Assembly (NCBI GenBank): GCA_017537965.1
Contig: JAFYJV010000003.1
Span: 1 to 44,274 of the forward strand
DNA: 44,274 nt
Direction: 5' to 3'
Source: Bacteroidales bacterium
GTDB lineage: Bacteria; Bacteroidota; Bacteroidia; Bacteroidales; F082
The translations under genes and the position numbers were made by a program. This document shows positions 13,020 to 24,273 of this stretch, in pieces. The notes under the pieces were generated by a model, which did no database searches, was not told the DNA's origin, and saw only the letters and a list, made by a program, of their open reading frames with translations. Every line of letters starts with the position of its first letter. The first letter of the stretch is position 1.

Positions 13020-15830
13020 TTATTCGGGGAGCTGGACGACTTCTTTCTTGTAGCCGTTCAGGATGACCTTGGCCATGTCGGCGAGGTCTTGTCCCGTAAC
13101 GCTGTTGACCAACTCGTCGTAGCCCTTCATCAGGTTGATGCCGTCACGTAATTGGGTTTGGATGCAGTTCATCCAGTAACGGTTGCTCTCCATGTCCTCG
13201 GCATGTTTCTTGACCTTGTACTCCTTCACCTTCATGAGGTCTTGCTCGCGCGGACCTTCGTTGGCGATGCGTTCGAGTTCGGCCTTGGCGATGCCCATCA
13301 GCTTGGCATACATCTCTTTGTTGGTCTCGAAACCGATCAGCATCAGGAAGGTGCCCTTGGGATATTGTTGGATCGTGCCGTTGACGCCGACGCCGTAGGT
13401 GCCGCCTTCGTCCTCACGGATTTTCTCGGTATAGACGATGTCGAGAACGTCTTTCAGGAGTTCCATCTTCATGAGGTTTTCGGGAGTGTAGTCCATGTCG
13501 CCATTGTAGAACATGTAACAAGTAGCCTTGGGGTTCTCCATGGCTTTCTCGTAATGGCAGATATAGTCATTCTTCGGATAGTTGCGGCCGTTGTCTTTCC
13601 AGGTCTCGTCGTTCTTGGTGGCTTTCATGCCGCCGAGGTATTGGGTGACCATGGGTTCGAAGGTCTCGGGGTTGATGTTGCCCACGAAGGTAAACACAAA
13701 GTTGTTAGGATCGGCAAAACGCTCTGCTGCCATCTGCAAACCCTTGACATAGTCGATCTTGTCGTAATCTTCGGCTTTCATGCGCTTGCTGAGAGGATGG
13801 TTGCCGTAGAGCACCTTGACCAAACTGTCGCTGAAAGCGGTCATGGGATCTGACTCCACGTTGGCAAGGACAGCCTTGTTACGGGTGATATACGACTGGA
13901 ATGCTTCGTCGTCTCTGCGCAGATTGTTGAAGTACAGATAGGTAAGTTGCAGCATGGTTTCCAAGTCCTTGACGGAGCAGTTACCGCTGACGCCTTCAGT
14001 GTAGTTGTTGATATTGGCACTCACTCTGACGCGTTTTCCAGCAAGGATCTTCGGGAGGTCGATGGCGCTGAAGTTGCCGACGCCGCCAACACCCATCAGT
14101 GAGTTGAGTTCCTGAAGGGTATAGGGATCGTTTTGATCGAGGACGGAGAGACCGCCAAAGCTGTATGCGCTCATCAAGATCTCGTCGTCTTTGAAGTCGG
14201 TGGTCTTGTAGATAACCTTCACACCGTTCTTCATGGTGAGCATGGTGGCGTCGAATTCTTCAAGGAGTTCGGTTTTGGAGATCTTGCCAGGTTGGGGCAG
14301 TTCGGCAAGCAGTGGCTCGTCGGAGACGGTCTCCTGGTAGGCTTCCACCTTCATGTCGTTGGCTTTGTTGAAGCAATCGAGCAGATAAGCTTTGTCGGGC
14401 ATGGTCTCGCCTTCCTTTTGGGGACCGGTGAGCACGATGACGATATTGTTGTCGGTGACCAGTTCCTTGGCGTAGGCATTGATGGCTTCCAACGGCAAGT
14501 TGGGAAGGATCTGCTGGAGCAGCGGGTATTCAGTCTCGATGCCCATGAGAGGCTCGTTGGTGAGGAAATGGGCGAGCATCGGGTTGAAATAACGCGAGGT
14601 CTCTTGTTTGTTGCGTTCTTCAAACTGAGTCTCATACTGACGGAGCAGGTCGGCCTTGGCGCGTTCATATTCCGAAGCGGTGAAGCCGAATTCTTTCATG
14701 CGGTTGCTCTCGTTGACAAGGGCTGTCATGGCTTCGTCGATGCCGTCTTTATCCTTGGCAGAGGCAGCAATGCTCCAAGCGTCCTTAGTGTCGGAGATCA
14801 TAAAGGTGCCATAATAGCCGTAACCGTAGATGAAAGGTGGGTTGGGCTTTTGGGTGAGCTCTTGCAGACGGGTGTTGAACATTTGCGATACCAGGCGCTC
14901 AACAATATTTCCGACCCAATAGCTGATGTCGTTTCTCATCTCGACGGGAGTGATGTCATGCTTATAGCAGATGGAAATGTCGTAGCTGGTCTCTTCGACG
15001 TCGGTGGCTACAGACACGATGGGTTCTTCGTTGTCAGCCACGGGGAAGTGGACGCGCTCGGCGGGATTCACTGGGGCTGGGATGTCGGCGAACATCTCTT
15101 TCAGACGGTTCTCAATCTGATCCACATCGATGTCACCGACGACGATGATGCCTTGGAGGTCGGGGCGGTACCATTTGTGGTAGTAGTCGCGAAGGAACTG
15201 ATGATCGAAATGGGCGACGACTTCCTCGGTTCCGATGATGGGCATCGGGACGCCGTAGGGGCTGTTGGGATAGATCTCGGGCAGAATCTTGCCGTAAATA
15301 CGCATCTGGGCGTCAAGACCTTGACGCATTTCTTCCAGGATGACGCCGCGTTCGTTCTCAATCTCGTCGTCTTCGAGGGAGATGAAGCTCGACCAGTCGT
15401 GCAGCACGAGCAGGCAGGAGTCAACCAGTCCGGGGTTGGTAGTGGGGACGTTGTTGAGCATATATACGGTCTGCTCAAAGCTTGTCCATGCGTTGACGTT
15501 GGTACCGAACTTCACGCCGTTGCGTTCCATGTAGTCGAGCATGGCTTTCTTGGGGAAGTGTTCCAAGCCGTTGAAGGCCATGTGCTCCAAGAAGTGAGCG
15601 AGACCTCTTTGATTCTCTTCTTCAAGGATGGAACCAACCTTCTGTGCAATGTAGAAGTTGGCTCTCTGAGCGGGTTTTTCGTTGTGACGGATCAGATAGG
15701 TGAGTCCGTTGTCAAGCTTACCCATCCTGACTTTGGGATCCAATGGTGCAGGCATGGCTTGCTGTCCGAATACGGAAATGCCAAATGCCATTACGAAAGC
15801 AATTACCAGTGTTTCTTTCAGTTTTCTCAT
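13020..15830 (-). CDS. M16-family zinc metallopeptidase (insulinase/pitrilysin type)
   Basis: The 936-residue protein has a signal peptide (MRKLKETLVIAFVMAFGISVFG) and the inverted zinc motif HFLEH at 79-83 with a downstream glutamate in ENERGVILEE (E160, 77 residues after the second His, the usual spacing), so it should be catalytically active. The length fits the two-half M16 enzymes with an active N-terminal and an inactive C-terminal half. It is probably periplasmic and degrades peptides; its partner gene downstream is a transporter, which could take up products, though that is inference. It starts 27 bases after the rsmG stop, so the two are probably co-transcribed. Confidence 0.93.
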   Translation of the reverse strand: MRKLKETLVIAFVMAFGISVFGQQAMPAPLDPKVRMGKLDNGLTYLIRHNEKPAQRANFYIAQKVGSILEEENQRGLAHFLEHMAFNGLEHFPKKAMLDYMERNGVKFGTNVNAWTSFEQTVYMLNNVPTTNPGLVDSCLLVLHDWSSFISLEDDEIENERGVILEEMRQGLDAQMRIYGKILPEIYPNSPYGVPMPIIGTEEVVAHFDHQFLRDYYHKWYRPDLQGIIVVGDIDVDQIENRLKEMFADIPAPVNPAERVHFPVADNEEPIVSVATDVEETSYDISICYKHDITPVEMRNDISYWVGNIVERLVSQMFNTRLQELTQKPNPPFIYGYGYYGTFMISDTKDAWSIAASAKDKDGIDEAMTALVNESNRMKEFGFTASEYERAKADLLRQYETQFEERNKQETSRYFNPMLAHFLTNEPLMGIETEYPLLQQILPNLPLEAINAYAKELVTDNNIVIVLTGPQKEGETMPDKAYLLDCFNKANDMKVEAYQETVSDEPLLAELPQPGKISKTELLEEFDATMLTMKNGVKVIYKTTDFKDDEILMSAYSFGGLSVLDQNDPYTLQELNSLMGVGGVGNFSAIDLPKILAGKRVRVSANINNYTEGVSGNCSVKDLETMLQLTYLYFNNLRRDDEAFQSYITRNKAVLANVESDPMTAFSDSLVKVLYGNHPLSKRMKAEDYDKIDYVKGLQMAAERFADPNNFVFTFVGNINPETFEPMVTQYLGGMKATKNDETWKDNGRNYPKNDYICHYEKAMENPKATCYMFYNGDMDYTPENLMKMELLKDVLDIVYTEKIREDEGGTYGVGVNGTIQQYPKGTFLMLIGFETNKEMYAKLMGIAKAELERIANEGPREQDLMKVKEYKVKKHAEDMESNRYWMNCIQTQLRDGINLMKGYDELVNSVTGQDLADMAKVILNGYKKEVVQLPE

Positions 15831-15857
15831 TTTTTCTAGTTTAAAGTTTTTAATCAG

Positions 15858-16484
15858 TTAGTATAATTGAACTACAAATTTTTCTTCAAAATATTCTTCC
15901 TTGAAATACTTCGATACAGGAGTCTTCGTATAGTGCCAATACTTGGACAAGGCCTTGAACTCCTCTTTGAGATCGCCGCCTTTGAGGTAGATGATGCCTC
16001 CGGCCTCGATGTCGCCTCGGATCCTTAACTTGTTGCCGGCGAGGTTGGCGATCTCGGGCAGGGTCATCACTGCTCTTCCTGTGATGACATCGAACTTGTC
16101 CTTCACTTCTTCGGCGCGTTTGTGTTCAGCCACCACGTTTTTCAATCCAATGGCGTCCTTGACAGCATTTACCACCGTGATCTTTTTGCCCGTGCCGTCG
16201 ATAAGGTAGAACGCTGTGTCGGGAAATAGGATGGCCAGTGGGATGCCAGGGAAACCGCCTCCCGTACCGAGGTCCATCACCTTCATGCCGGGCAGAAGCT
16301 CGAAATACTTCGCTATGGCCAAGGAATGCAACACATGGTGCTCATAAAAATGGTCCATGTCCTTCCTGGAAATGACGTTGATCTTGCTATTCCAATCCAA
16401 ATAGATGTCTTTCAGTTGGTTAAACTGATCCTTTTGGATGTCGGAAAGGTTATTGAAATAGCAAAAGATGCGTGTTGTGTCCAT
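15858..16484 (-). CDS. rsmG: 16S rRNA (guanine-527-N7)-methyltransferase RsmG
   Basis: RsmG methylates N7 of G527 in 16S rRNA using S-adenosylmethionine; loss gives low-level streptomycin resistance in other bacteria. The 208-residue protein shows the family's SAM-binding motif VMDLGTGGGFPGIPLAILFP in the first half, preceded by WNSKINVISRKD and the HVLHSLAIAKYF helix typical of RsmG. Length matches the family. It is the first gene of a leftward unit with the M16 peptidase and MFS genes. A TATTTTTG box (16504-16511, minus strand) lies 20 bases upstream. Confidence 0.95.
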   Translation of the reverse strand: MDTTRIFCYFNNLSDIQKDQFNQLKDIYLDWNSKINVISRKDMDHFYEHHVLHSLAIAKYFELLPGMKVMDLGTGGGFPGIPLAILFPDTAFYLIDGTGKKITVVNAVKDAIGLKNVVAEHKRAEEVKDKFDVITGRAVMTLPEIANLAGNKLRIRGDIEAGGIIYLKGGDLKEEFKALSKYWHYTKTPVSKYFKEEYFEEKFVVQLY

Positions 16485-16503
16485 AGTTGATCCTTAAAAC
16501 CAA

Positions 16504-16511
16504 CAAAAATA
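16504..16511 (-). promoter_or_regulatory. -7 box of rsmG operon
   Basis: TATTTTTG on the minus strand, followed by the rsmG ATG about 20 bases later. The same short spacer also holds a TATTTTTA-like box on the plus strand (16554-16561) for the glucosaminidase gene. Confidence 0.6.
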
Positions 16512-16580
16512 CGGATTTCTTGAATATGATGGCCTGTTTGTGAAAAAGTTTTGTATTTTTACCTTCTCAATTCTTATGAC

Positions 16581-17570
16581 ATGGGTAGGCATTTGCTTTT
16601 TTTGTTTTTGCTGTTGGCGCCGCTTGGATTGGTGGCACAAAAGATCACGGTGGAGCAGTATATCGATACATACAAGGATATCGCCATGCGCGAGATGAAG
16701 GATCACAAGATCCCGGCATCCATCACTTTGGCGCAGGGCATCTTGGAATCGGGAGCAGGCAACAGTGCCTTGGCCCGCGACGCGAAAAACCATTTCGGGA
16801 TCAAATGCCACAAGGGTTGGACGGGCAAGACCTATATCATGGACGACGATGAAAAGAATGAGTGTTTCCGCAAGTATAAGAACGCTGAGGACTCGTTTGT
16901 GGACCATTCACTGTTTTTGACGGGCCGCAGTCGCTATGCCGGGCTGTTCGAGCTGGATATCATGGACTACGAAGGCTGGGCAAAGGGCTTGAAGGCTGCT
17001 GGCTATGCCACCAACCCGAAATATGCACAACTGCTCATTGACAGGATTCGGCTGTATGAGCTGTATAAGTATGACCAGATCGCCATGGGGCTTTTGACGG
17101 AAGAAGAAGCCAAGGCGGAGATGCTTGCCGATGGCACCGAGGAACTCATGGAGGAAATCGACCTGCTGGAGCTGGCCTATTCACCAACCGACCGTTCGGT
17201 GTTTGAACTGGTGGACATGACCGCCGAGAAGCGTTTCATCTATGAGAACAACAAGGTGCGTTTTGTTTTCGCTAAGGAAGGGGAGACGCCCGAAGGCATG
17301 GCGCGAGAGTTCGGCATCAAGCTGAAGAAGTTCTGCCGCTACAACTGCATCAAGCATCCTGAGGCGGTGACCTTCCATAGTGGCGATGTGGTGTATCTGG
17401 AGTCGCTCAGAAAACGCAACTGGAAGGCGAAAGCACATATCGTGACGGAAGGCGAGACGGTGCGCGACGTGGCGCTGAGGTACGCGGTCAGGCCAGAGAA
17501 GATCTTGAAGAAGAACAAGTTGCAAGAAGGAACCCGTCTGAAAAAAGGGCAGAAGTTGAAGCTGCGTTAA
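16581..17570 (+). CDS. Glucosaminidase-domain (GH73) protein with C-terminal LysM repeats
   Basis: The 329-residue protein has a signal peptide (MGRHLLFLFLLLAPLGLVAQ), a GH73 endo-beta-N-acetylglucosaminidase domain (about 22-165) with the catalytic glutamate E56 in LAQGILESGAGNS, and a C-terminal region (about 225-329) with two LysM-like modules (FVFAKEGETPEGMAREFGI and HIVTEGETVRDVALRYAV) that bind peptidoglycan. It should cut glycan strands during wall remodelling. Start 16581 is chosen because it opens the signal peptide; a TTG at 16551 lies in the promoter. The gene ends 8 bases from the convergent uvrA stop, with no clear terminator between. Confidence 0.93.
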   Translation: MGRHLLFLFLLLAPLGLVAQKITVEQYIDTYKDIAMREMKDHKIPASITLAQGILESGAGNSALARDAKNHFGIKCHKGWTGKTYIMDDDEKNECFRKYKNAEDSFVDHSLFLTGRSRYAGLFELDIMDYEGWAKGLKAAGYATNPKYAQLLIDRIRLYELYKYDQIAMGLLTEEEAKAEMLADGTEELMEEIDLLELAYSPTDRSVFELVDMTAEKRFIYENNKVRFVFAKEGETPEGMAREFGIKLKKFCRYNCIKHPEAVTFHSGDVVYLESLRKRNWKAKAHIVTEGETVRDVALRYAVRPEKILKKNKLQEGTRLKKGQKLKLR

Positions 17571-17578
17571 ATTGGCCG

Positions 17579-20425
<2,847 letters not shown>

Positions 20426-20427
20426 AA

Positions 20428-20462
20428 CTTCTTACTTCTGTCTTCTAACTTCTGTCTTCTAT
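20428..20462 (-). repeat. Heptamer block C (five units)
   Basis: On the plus strand CTTCTTA, CTTCTGT, CTTCTAA, CTTCTGT, CTTCTAT; on the mRNA strand this is the TNAGAAG family. It lies between the lytic transglycosylase stop (20467) and the uvrA ATG (20425), with only 2 and 4 bases to spare. Confidence 0.85.
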
Positions 20463-20466
20463 CCAC

Positions 20467-21411
20467 TTATTTGGGCAACTTTATTACATAGCTGTTCCCT
20501 TCGGAGATGGTCAGCGTCTTTCCTCTGAGCCATGGGTTGTAGTATTTGAGCATCTTGAAGTTGGTGCCGTTGTTGATGGCGAAGTCAACGAGGTCGGGGA
20601 TGGATTCGGTGACAGTGATCGTCTTGTATTCCAAGGGTTGGTACCAGCCCTCGTCGCTGATGTGGAATCCGTAGCGTCCCGGGTCTTCGGTGATGATCTT
20701 GAGGACCAGGATACGGTAAACGTACCGTTCGGTCTCGTTGGGCAACAGCATGTCGAAATAGGAGTTGACCCGCTGTTCTTCGATGGTCTTGCTGATCCTG
20801 CCGTTGCCGCAGTTGAAGGCGGCAGCCGAAAGGGTCCAGCTTCCGAACTTTCGGTAAGACTCCTTTAGGTATTTGCATGCGGCAACGGTCTCCAGTTCTT
20901 GGTTGTAACGCATGTCAACCTCCTTGTTGATCTCCAGGTTGTATTCCTTGCCGGTGCCTTCGAGGAATTGCCAGAACCCGACCGCTTTGGAGGGCGAGAC
21001 CGCATTGGTCAGGTCGCTCTCGATCATCGCCAGATATTTGAAGTCGTCGGGCAAGCCGTTTTTTCGCATGATAGGTTCGAGGACGGGAAACCAACGGGTT
21101 GTCCTTTTCAAAAGAAGGATGGTGCTGGCATGGCGGTAGGTGTTCACCAAAAGCTCGCGCTCCAGGCTTTCACGGACATAGAACCGATCCATGGGCACTG
21201 CCTCGCCGCAAAAGCACAGGGAGTCGGGCAGGGAAATGTCGTGGATGTTCTGGTCGAGGTGGTTGAATGCCAGCATGTCGGGGTTGAGCGATTCGTAGTA
21301 ACGGTTGTCTTCTTCAAGGGTGCTTTGGGCAATGCTGAGGGTGATGGCAGCGGTCACACCTATTAATATAATGGCGAATCCACATGCCAAAAGGAGGTTT
21401 CTTGTTCTCAT
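20467..21411 (-). CDS. Membrane-anchored lytic transglycosylase (SLT family)
   Basis: The 314-residue protein has one N-terminal hydrophobic segment (about 7-28, signal anchor) and an SLT domain: catalytic E131 in LAMIESDLTN, then SPSKAVGFWQFLEGTGKEYNL and LSAAAFNCGNGRI. It resembles MltD-type enzymes that cleave peptidoglycan to 1,6-anhydro products. The C-terminal ~60 residues (LVDFAINNGTNFKMLKYYNPWLRG) resemble a single degenerate LysM-like binding region. I start at 21411 (MRTRNLLL), giving a clean signal anchor; an ATG nine codons earlier overlaps the AT-rich spacer. It sits between rfbC and uvrA in the same leftward unit. Confidence 0.88.
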   Translation of the reverse strand: MRTRNLLLACGFAIILIGVTAAITLSIAQSTLEEDNRYYESLNPDMLAFNHLDQNIHDISLPDSLCFCGEAVPMDRFYVRESLERELLVNTYRHASTILLLKRTTRWFPVLEPIMRKNGLPDDFKYLAMIESDLTNAVSPSKAVGFWQFLEGTGKEYNLEINKEVDMRYNQELETVAACKYLKESYRKFGSWTLSAAAFNCGNGRISKTIEEQRVNSYFDMLLPNETERYVYRILVLKIITEDPGRYGFHISDEGWYQPLEYKTITVTESIPDLVDFAINNGTNFKMLKYYNPWLRGKTLTISEGNSYVIKLPK

Positions 21412-21442
21412 GTTCTTATTTAAAGATTTAAAATTCAAATAT

Positions 21443-21991
21443 TTAAGGTTTAAAAGGAGTTATAAAATCTTTAAACAACGGAGCTGCCTTGTCTTTCTCT
21501 GACAGGATGGGGTTGTCGATGTTCCAGTGGATGTTGAGGTCGGGGTCGTCCCAGCGGATGCTGCCTTCAGATGCCTTGTTGTAAACGTTGGTGCATTTGT
21601 AGGTGAACACGGAGTGATCTTCGAGGCACACGAAGCCATGGGCGAAGCCTTCGGGTATCCAGTACATGAACTTGTTCCCTTCGGTCAGCGTCACCGACTC
21701 CCACTGTCCGTAAGTCGGGGAGCCTTCCCTCAGGTCAACGGCCACGTCCATAACGGCGCCTTTCACCACACGCACCAGCTTGCCTTGAGCGAAGGGTGGC
21801 TTTTGGAAATGGAGTCCGCGCAGCACGCCCTTCATGGATTGCGACTCGTTGTCCTGCACGAAGTTCATGTCGAGTCCATGCTCGGTGAAGCGTTGTTTGT
21901 TGTAGCTCTCGAAGAAATACCCTCTCTCATCAAGGAACACATTCGGCTTGATGATCAACAAGTCTTTTATTTTAGTTTCAATAATCTCCAT
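21443..21991 (-). CDS. rfbC: dTDP-4-dehydrorhamnose 3,5-epimerase
   Basis: RfbC/RmlC epimerises dTDP-4-keto-6-deoxyglucose on the way to dTDP-L-rhamnose, used in surface polysaccharides. The 182-residue cupin has the catalytic His in GVLRGLHFQ (H61), FLDERGYFFESYN near the start, and the substrate-binding stretch IPEGFAHGFVCLEDHSVFTYKC. Length and motifs are normal. The other rhamnose genes (rfbA, rfbB, rfbD) are not in this window, so the gene stands apart from its pathway. Its ATG overlaps the first heptamer of block D. Confidence 0.96.
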   Translation of the reverse strand: MEIIETKIKDLLIIKPNVFLDERGYFFESYNKQRFTEHGLDMNFVQDNESQSMKGVLRGLHFQKPPFAQGKLVRVVKGAVMDVAVDLREGSPTYGQWESVTLTEGNKFMYWIPEGFAHGFVCLEDHSVFTYKCTNVYNKASEGSIRWDDPDLNIHWNIDNPILSEKDKAAPLFKDFITPFKP

Positions 21992-22024
21992 TCTAACTTC
22001 TCTCTTCTGTCTTCTGACTTCTAA
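21990..22024 (-). repeat. Heptamer block D (five units)
   Basis: On the plus strand ATTCTAA, CTTCTCT, CTTCTGT, CTTCTGA, CTTCTAA. It fits exactly between the lpdA stop (22025) and the rfbC start codon (21989-21991), overlapping the start by two bases. Confidence 0.87.
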
Positions 22025-23416
22025 TTATAGATGCACGCACTCGTTATATGCTGCTGCCGCCGCTTCCATGATGCCTTCCGACATGGTGGGGTGGGGGAAC
22101 ACGGCATGGATGATGTCCTCGCCTTTGGCGCCGAGCTCACGGCAGAGCACTGCTGAAGCGACCATCTCGGTGACGTTGTCGCCGACCATGTGGCAGCCCA
22201 GCCAGTCGCCTGTCTTGGCATCGAAGACGACCTTGATGAAGCCGTCTTTGTTGCCTGCTGCGGTGGCTTTTCCTGAGGCGGTAAAGGGGAACTTGCCAAT
22301 CTTGACTTCATAGCCTGCGGCTACGGCCTTCGCTTCGCTCATGCCGACGGAGGCGATCTCCGGCGTGGTATAGGTGCAGCCAGGAATGTTGGCGTAGTTC
22401 AACGGCTTGGGGTCGAGGCCACAGAGCTTCTCCACGCAGATGGTAGCTTCGTGGTCGGCCTTGTGGGCCAGTGCTGGACCGTGAACGATGTCGCCGATGG
22501 CATAGACTCCAGGCACGTTGGTGCGGTAGAAGTCATCGACGATGACCTTGCCCCGTTCGGTGGCGATGCCCAAGGTCTCTAGGCCAAGGTCGTCGATGTT
22601 GGTCTGCACGCCGACAGCGGAGAGCACAATGTCGGCCTCCACGGTCTTGTCGCCCTTCTTGGTGCTGATGGTGCAAATACATTTCTCGCCTGTGGTGTCC
22701 ACATGGGTCACCGAGGCCTCAGTCATCACCGTCATCTTGAGTTTCTTGAAGGAACGCTCCACCTGCTTGGAGACTTCTTCGTCTTCGTTCGGGACCACGT
22801 TGGGCAGGAATTCCACCAAGGTGACCTTCACACCCATGCTGGTGAAGAAGAAGGCGAACTCCGAGCCGATGGCACCGGAGCCGACCACCACCATGCTCTC
22901 AGGGAGTTTGTCGAGGACGAGGGCTTGGCGATAGCCGATGATGCGTTTGCCGTCGATGGGCAAGGCGGGCAACTCGCGCACGCGGGAGCCGGTGGCGAGG
23001 ATGATATGGTCGGCTTCATGCAGGGTGACATTGCCTTCAGCGTCGGTTACCGACACTTGCTTGTCGGCGGTGAGACGGCCATAACCGGCGATGACCTCTA
23101 CATTGTTCTTTTTGAGGAGGAACTGCACCCCTTTACTCATGGTCTCGGCCACGCCACGGCTGCGGGCGACCACGGCTTCCATGTCGGGAGCGACTTCGCC
23201 TTCTACCTTGATGCCGTAGTTTTCGGCATGTTTGATATAGTTATAGACCTGGGCGCTCTTCAACAATGCTTTGGTAGGTATGCAACCCCAGTTGAGGCAG
23301 ATGCCGCCCAACTCGGCCTTCTCGACCACGGCGGTTTTCTTTCCAAGTTGAGATGCTCTGATGGCAGCCACATAGCCTCCCGGGCCGCTGCCGATAACGA
23401 TGACGTCGTATTTCAT
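22025..23416 (-). CDS. lpdA: Dihydrolipoyl dehydrogenase
   Basis: The E3 flavoprotein reoxidises dihydrolipoamide in 2-oxoacid dehydrogenase or glycine cleavage complexes. The 463-residue protein shows the FAD motif GSGPGGYVAA (9-18), the redox pair C40/C45 in GGICLNWGCIPTK, the NAD site VVGSGAIGSEFAFF, and the C-terminal His-Glu pair in HPTMSE (H442, E447). All key residues are present. No E1 or E2 genes are next to it, so which complex it serves is open. A 38-residue membrane protein gene with a promoter lies just upstream. Confidence 0.97.
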   Translation of the reverse strand: MKYDVIVIGSGPGGYVAAIRASQLGKKTAVVEKAELGGICLNWGCIPTKALLKSAQVYNYIKHAENYGIKVEGEVAPDMEAVVARSRGVAETMSKGVQFLLKKNNVEVIAGYGRLTADKQVSVTDAEGNVTLHEADHIILATGSRVRELPALPIDGKRIIGYRQALVLDKLPESMVVVGSGAIGSEFAFFFTSMGVKVTLVEFLPNVVPNEDEEVSKQVERSFKKLKMTVMTEASVTHVDTTGEKCICTISTKKGDKTVEADIVLSAVGVQTNIDDLGLETLGIATERGKVIVDDFYRTNVPGVYAIGDIVHGPALAHKADHEATICVEKLCGLDPKPLNYANIPGCTYTTPEIASVGMSEAKAVAAGYEVKIGKFPFTASGKATAAGNKDGFIKVVFDAKTGDWLGCHMVGDNVTEMVASAVLCRELGAKGEDIIHAVFPHPTMSEGIMEAAAAAYNECVHL

Positions 23417-23420
23417 TTTT

Positions 23421-23455
23421 TAAGAATTTAGAATTCAGAAGTTAGAAGTCAGGAG
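23421..23455 (+). repeat. Heptamer block E (five units)
   Basis: TAAGAAT, TTAGAAT, TCAGAAG, TTAGAAG, TCAGGAG (a sixth, more degenerate unit TCGGGAT follows). It lies 5 bases upstream of the lpdA start and supplies the stop codon of the 38-residue gene (TGA at 23449-23451 on the minus strand). Relative to the operon it is in the opposite orientation to blocks C and D. Confidence 0.82.
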
Positions 23456-23565
23456 TCGGGATGCTTTTTCTTGTCGATTTTATGGATGATTTTGGCCAAT
23501 ATCGCCCAAAGGACGAAAAAAGCGACCACTCCTATGAACCAGACGAAAAGCAGTTTGACGACCAT
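23449..23565 (-). CDS. Small single-helix membrane protein (38 residues)
   Basis: An ATG at 23563-23565 (minus) opens a 38-codon frame beginning MVVKLLFVWFIGVVAFFVLW. About 24 residues form one hydrophobic helix, followed by a basic tail (KIIHKIDKKKHPDS). The positive-inside rule suggests a cytoplasmic C-terminus. A TATTTTTG box followed by CACC lies 18 bases before the start. lpdA starts 33 bases after its stop, so it is probably the first gene of the lpdA operon. I do not recognise a family. The terminal codons fall in heptamer block E, so the true end in relatives may differ. Confidence 0.6.
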   Translation of the reverse strand: MVVKLLFVWFIGVVAFFVLWAILAKIIHKIDKKKHPDS

Positions 23566-23582
23566 AATTAATAATTAAGGTG

Positions 23583-23590
23583 CAAAAATA
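23583..23590 (-). promoter_or_regulatory. -7 box of the lpdA operon
   Basis: TATTTTTGCACC on the minus strand matches the extended -7 sequence also seen at the rRNA promoter (TACTTTTGCACC). No TTG is found 19 bases upstream. Confidence 0.6.
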
Positions 23591-23620
23591 CGAAAAAAGT
23601 ATCATTTTTTTGATGGTTCT

Positions 23621-23651
23621 TTTGTAATCTCAGCAAAATTTCTTATGTTTG
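23621..23651 (+). promoter_or_regulatory. Promoter of the 109-residue protein gene
   Basis: TTTG (23621-23624), 19 bases, TATGTTTG (23644-23651): an ideal Bacteroidota promoter. It is divergent from the lpdA operon promoter. Confidence 0.8.
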
Positions 23652-23696
23652 TACCCAATAAACTGAATCACTGAACAACTAATCAACCGAATTGCC

Positions 23697-24026
23697 ATGA
23701 ATATTGATTCCAATCCCGTTCACATCCTTTACGACAACAACAAGCTTCGCGATGTCATCATGATGATCATAAACGGTCGTTCCGATAATATGGGCATCAC
23801 CTTTGTCAATCTTTGTTACCAAATCCTTCAGCTTGCCGAGCAAGAGCAGATGGTCGAGAATTCCGGACAAGTCACTCACACAAGTAACGAGATCGCTCCT
23901 GAAGATCAGGTTAGGGTGAGTAGGGTGTTGTGGGAGCTCATTTGGGACAAGAAAGTTTTCCTTCTTTTTGGCAGGAGTCCGCTGCTAGGCTTGAGCAACG
24001 GCGAGGACCGTTTCGTGAAATACTAG
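23697..24026 (+). CDS. Hypothetical protein, 109 residues
   Basis: I do not recognise this protein. It begins MNIDSNPVHILYDNNKLRDVIMM, has a helical middle (NLCYQILQLAEQEQ), a polar stretch (ENSGQVTHTSNEIAPEDQ) and a second helical segment (VSRVLWELIWDKKVFLLF). No signal peptide or clear membrane helix is seen. The ideal promoter 45 bases upstream argues that it is a real gene. It is monocistronic, and heptamer block F begins 3 bases after its TAG stop. The final 20 residues (SPLLGLSNGEDRFVKY) look less protein-like and could reflect drift or a frameshift. Confidence 0.55.
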   Translation: MNIDSNPVHILYDNNKLRDVIMMIINGRSDNMGITFVNLCYQILQLAEQEQMVENSGQVTHTSNEIAPEDQVRVSRVLWELIWDKKVFLLFGRSPLLGLSNGEDRFVKY

Positions 24027-24028
24027 TG

Positions 24029-24063
24029 TTAGAAGATAGAAGAAAGAAGAAAGAAGTAAGAAG
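24029..24063 (+). repeat. Heptamer block F (five units)
   Basis: TTAGAAG, ATAGAAG, AAAGAAG, AAAGAAG, TAAGAAG, in exact 7-base register, directly after the stop of the 109-residue protein gene. Confidence 0.87.
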
Positions 24064-24237
24064 ATTTTTGTGTTTTGAAGAGGGTTTTTGCGCTGTTTTT
24101 TCGAGGGTAAAGATGGCGTTGGAGTGTTTTGGGTGGTTCATTTCCATGTTTTCTGGTTGTGCGATTTGGTTTAAAACATTGCAAATCAATGATTTGTCAA
24201 TTTTTCAACTTTTTTCAAAAAAATTTGTTGAAAAGCC

Positions 24238-24267
24238 TTGTCAGTAAAAGAAATTGTTGTACTTTTG
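24238..24267 (+). promoter_or_regulatory. Promoter of the str-S10-spc ribosomal cluster
   Basis: TTG (24238-24240), 19 bases, TACTTTTG (24260-24267), followed by CGCC. An AT-rich run (24199-24230) just upstream could act as an UP-like element. Predicted start is near 24274, about 265 bases before rpsL. The stretch 24064-24237 holds no gene I can support. Confidence 0.85.
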
Positions 24268-24273
24268 CGCCGC

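Noticed and set aside
14133-15839. 568-residue open frame antisense to the M16 peptidase
   Set aside because: Same cause: low-complexity V/H/D/G-rich translation, and the M16 gene on the other strand has all catalytic motifs and a signal peptide.
24029-24237. Small protein gene in the gap before the str promoter
   Set aside because: A plus-strand frame exists (23930-24247) but overlaps the 109-residue gene out of frame, is K/R/F-rich from the repeat, and lacks a promoter.
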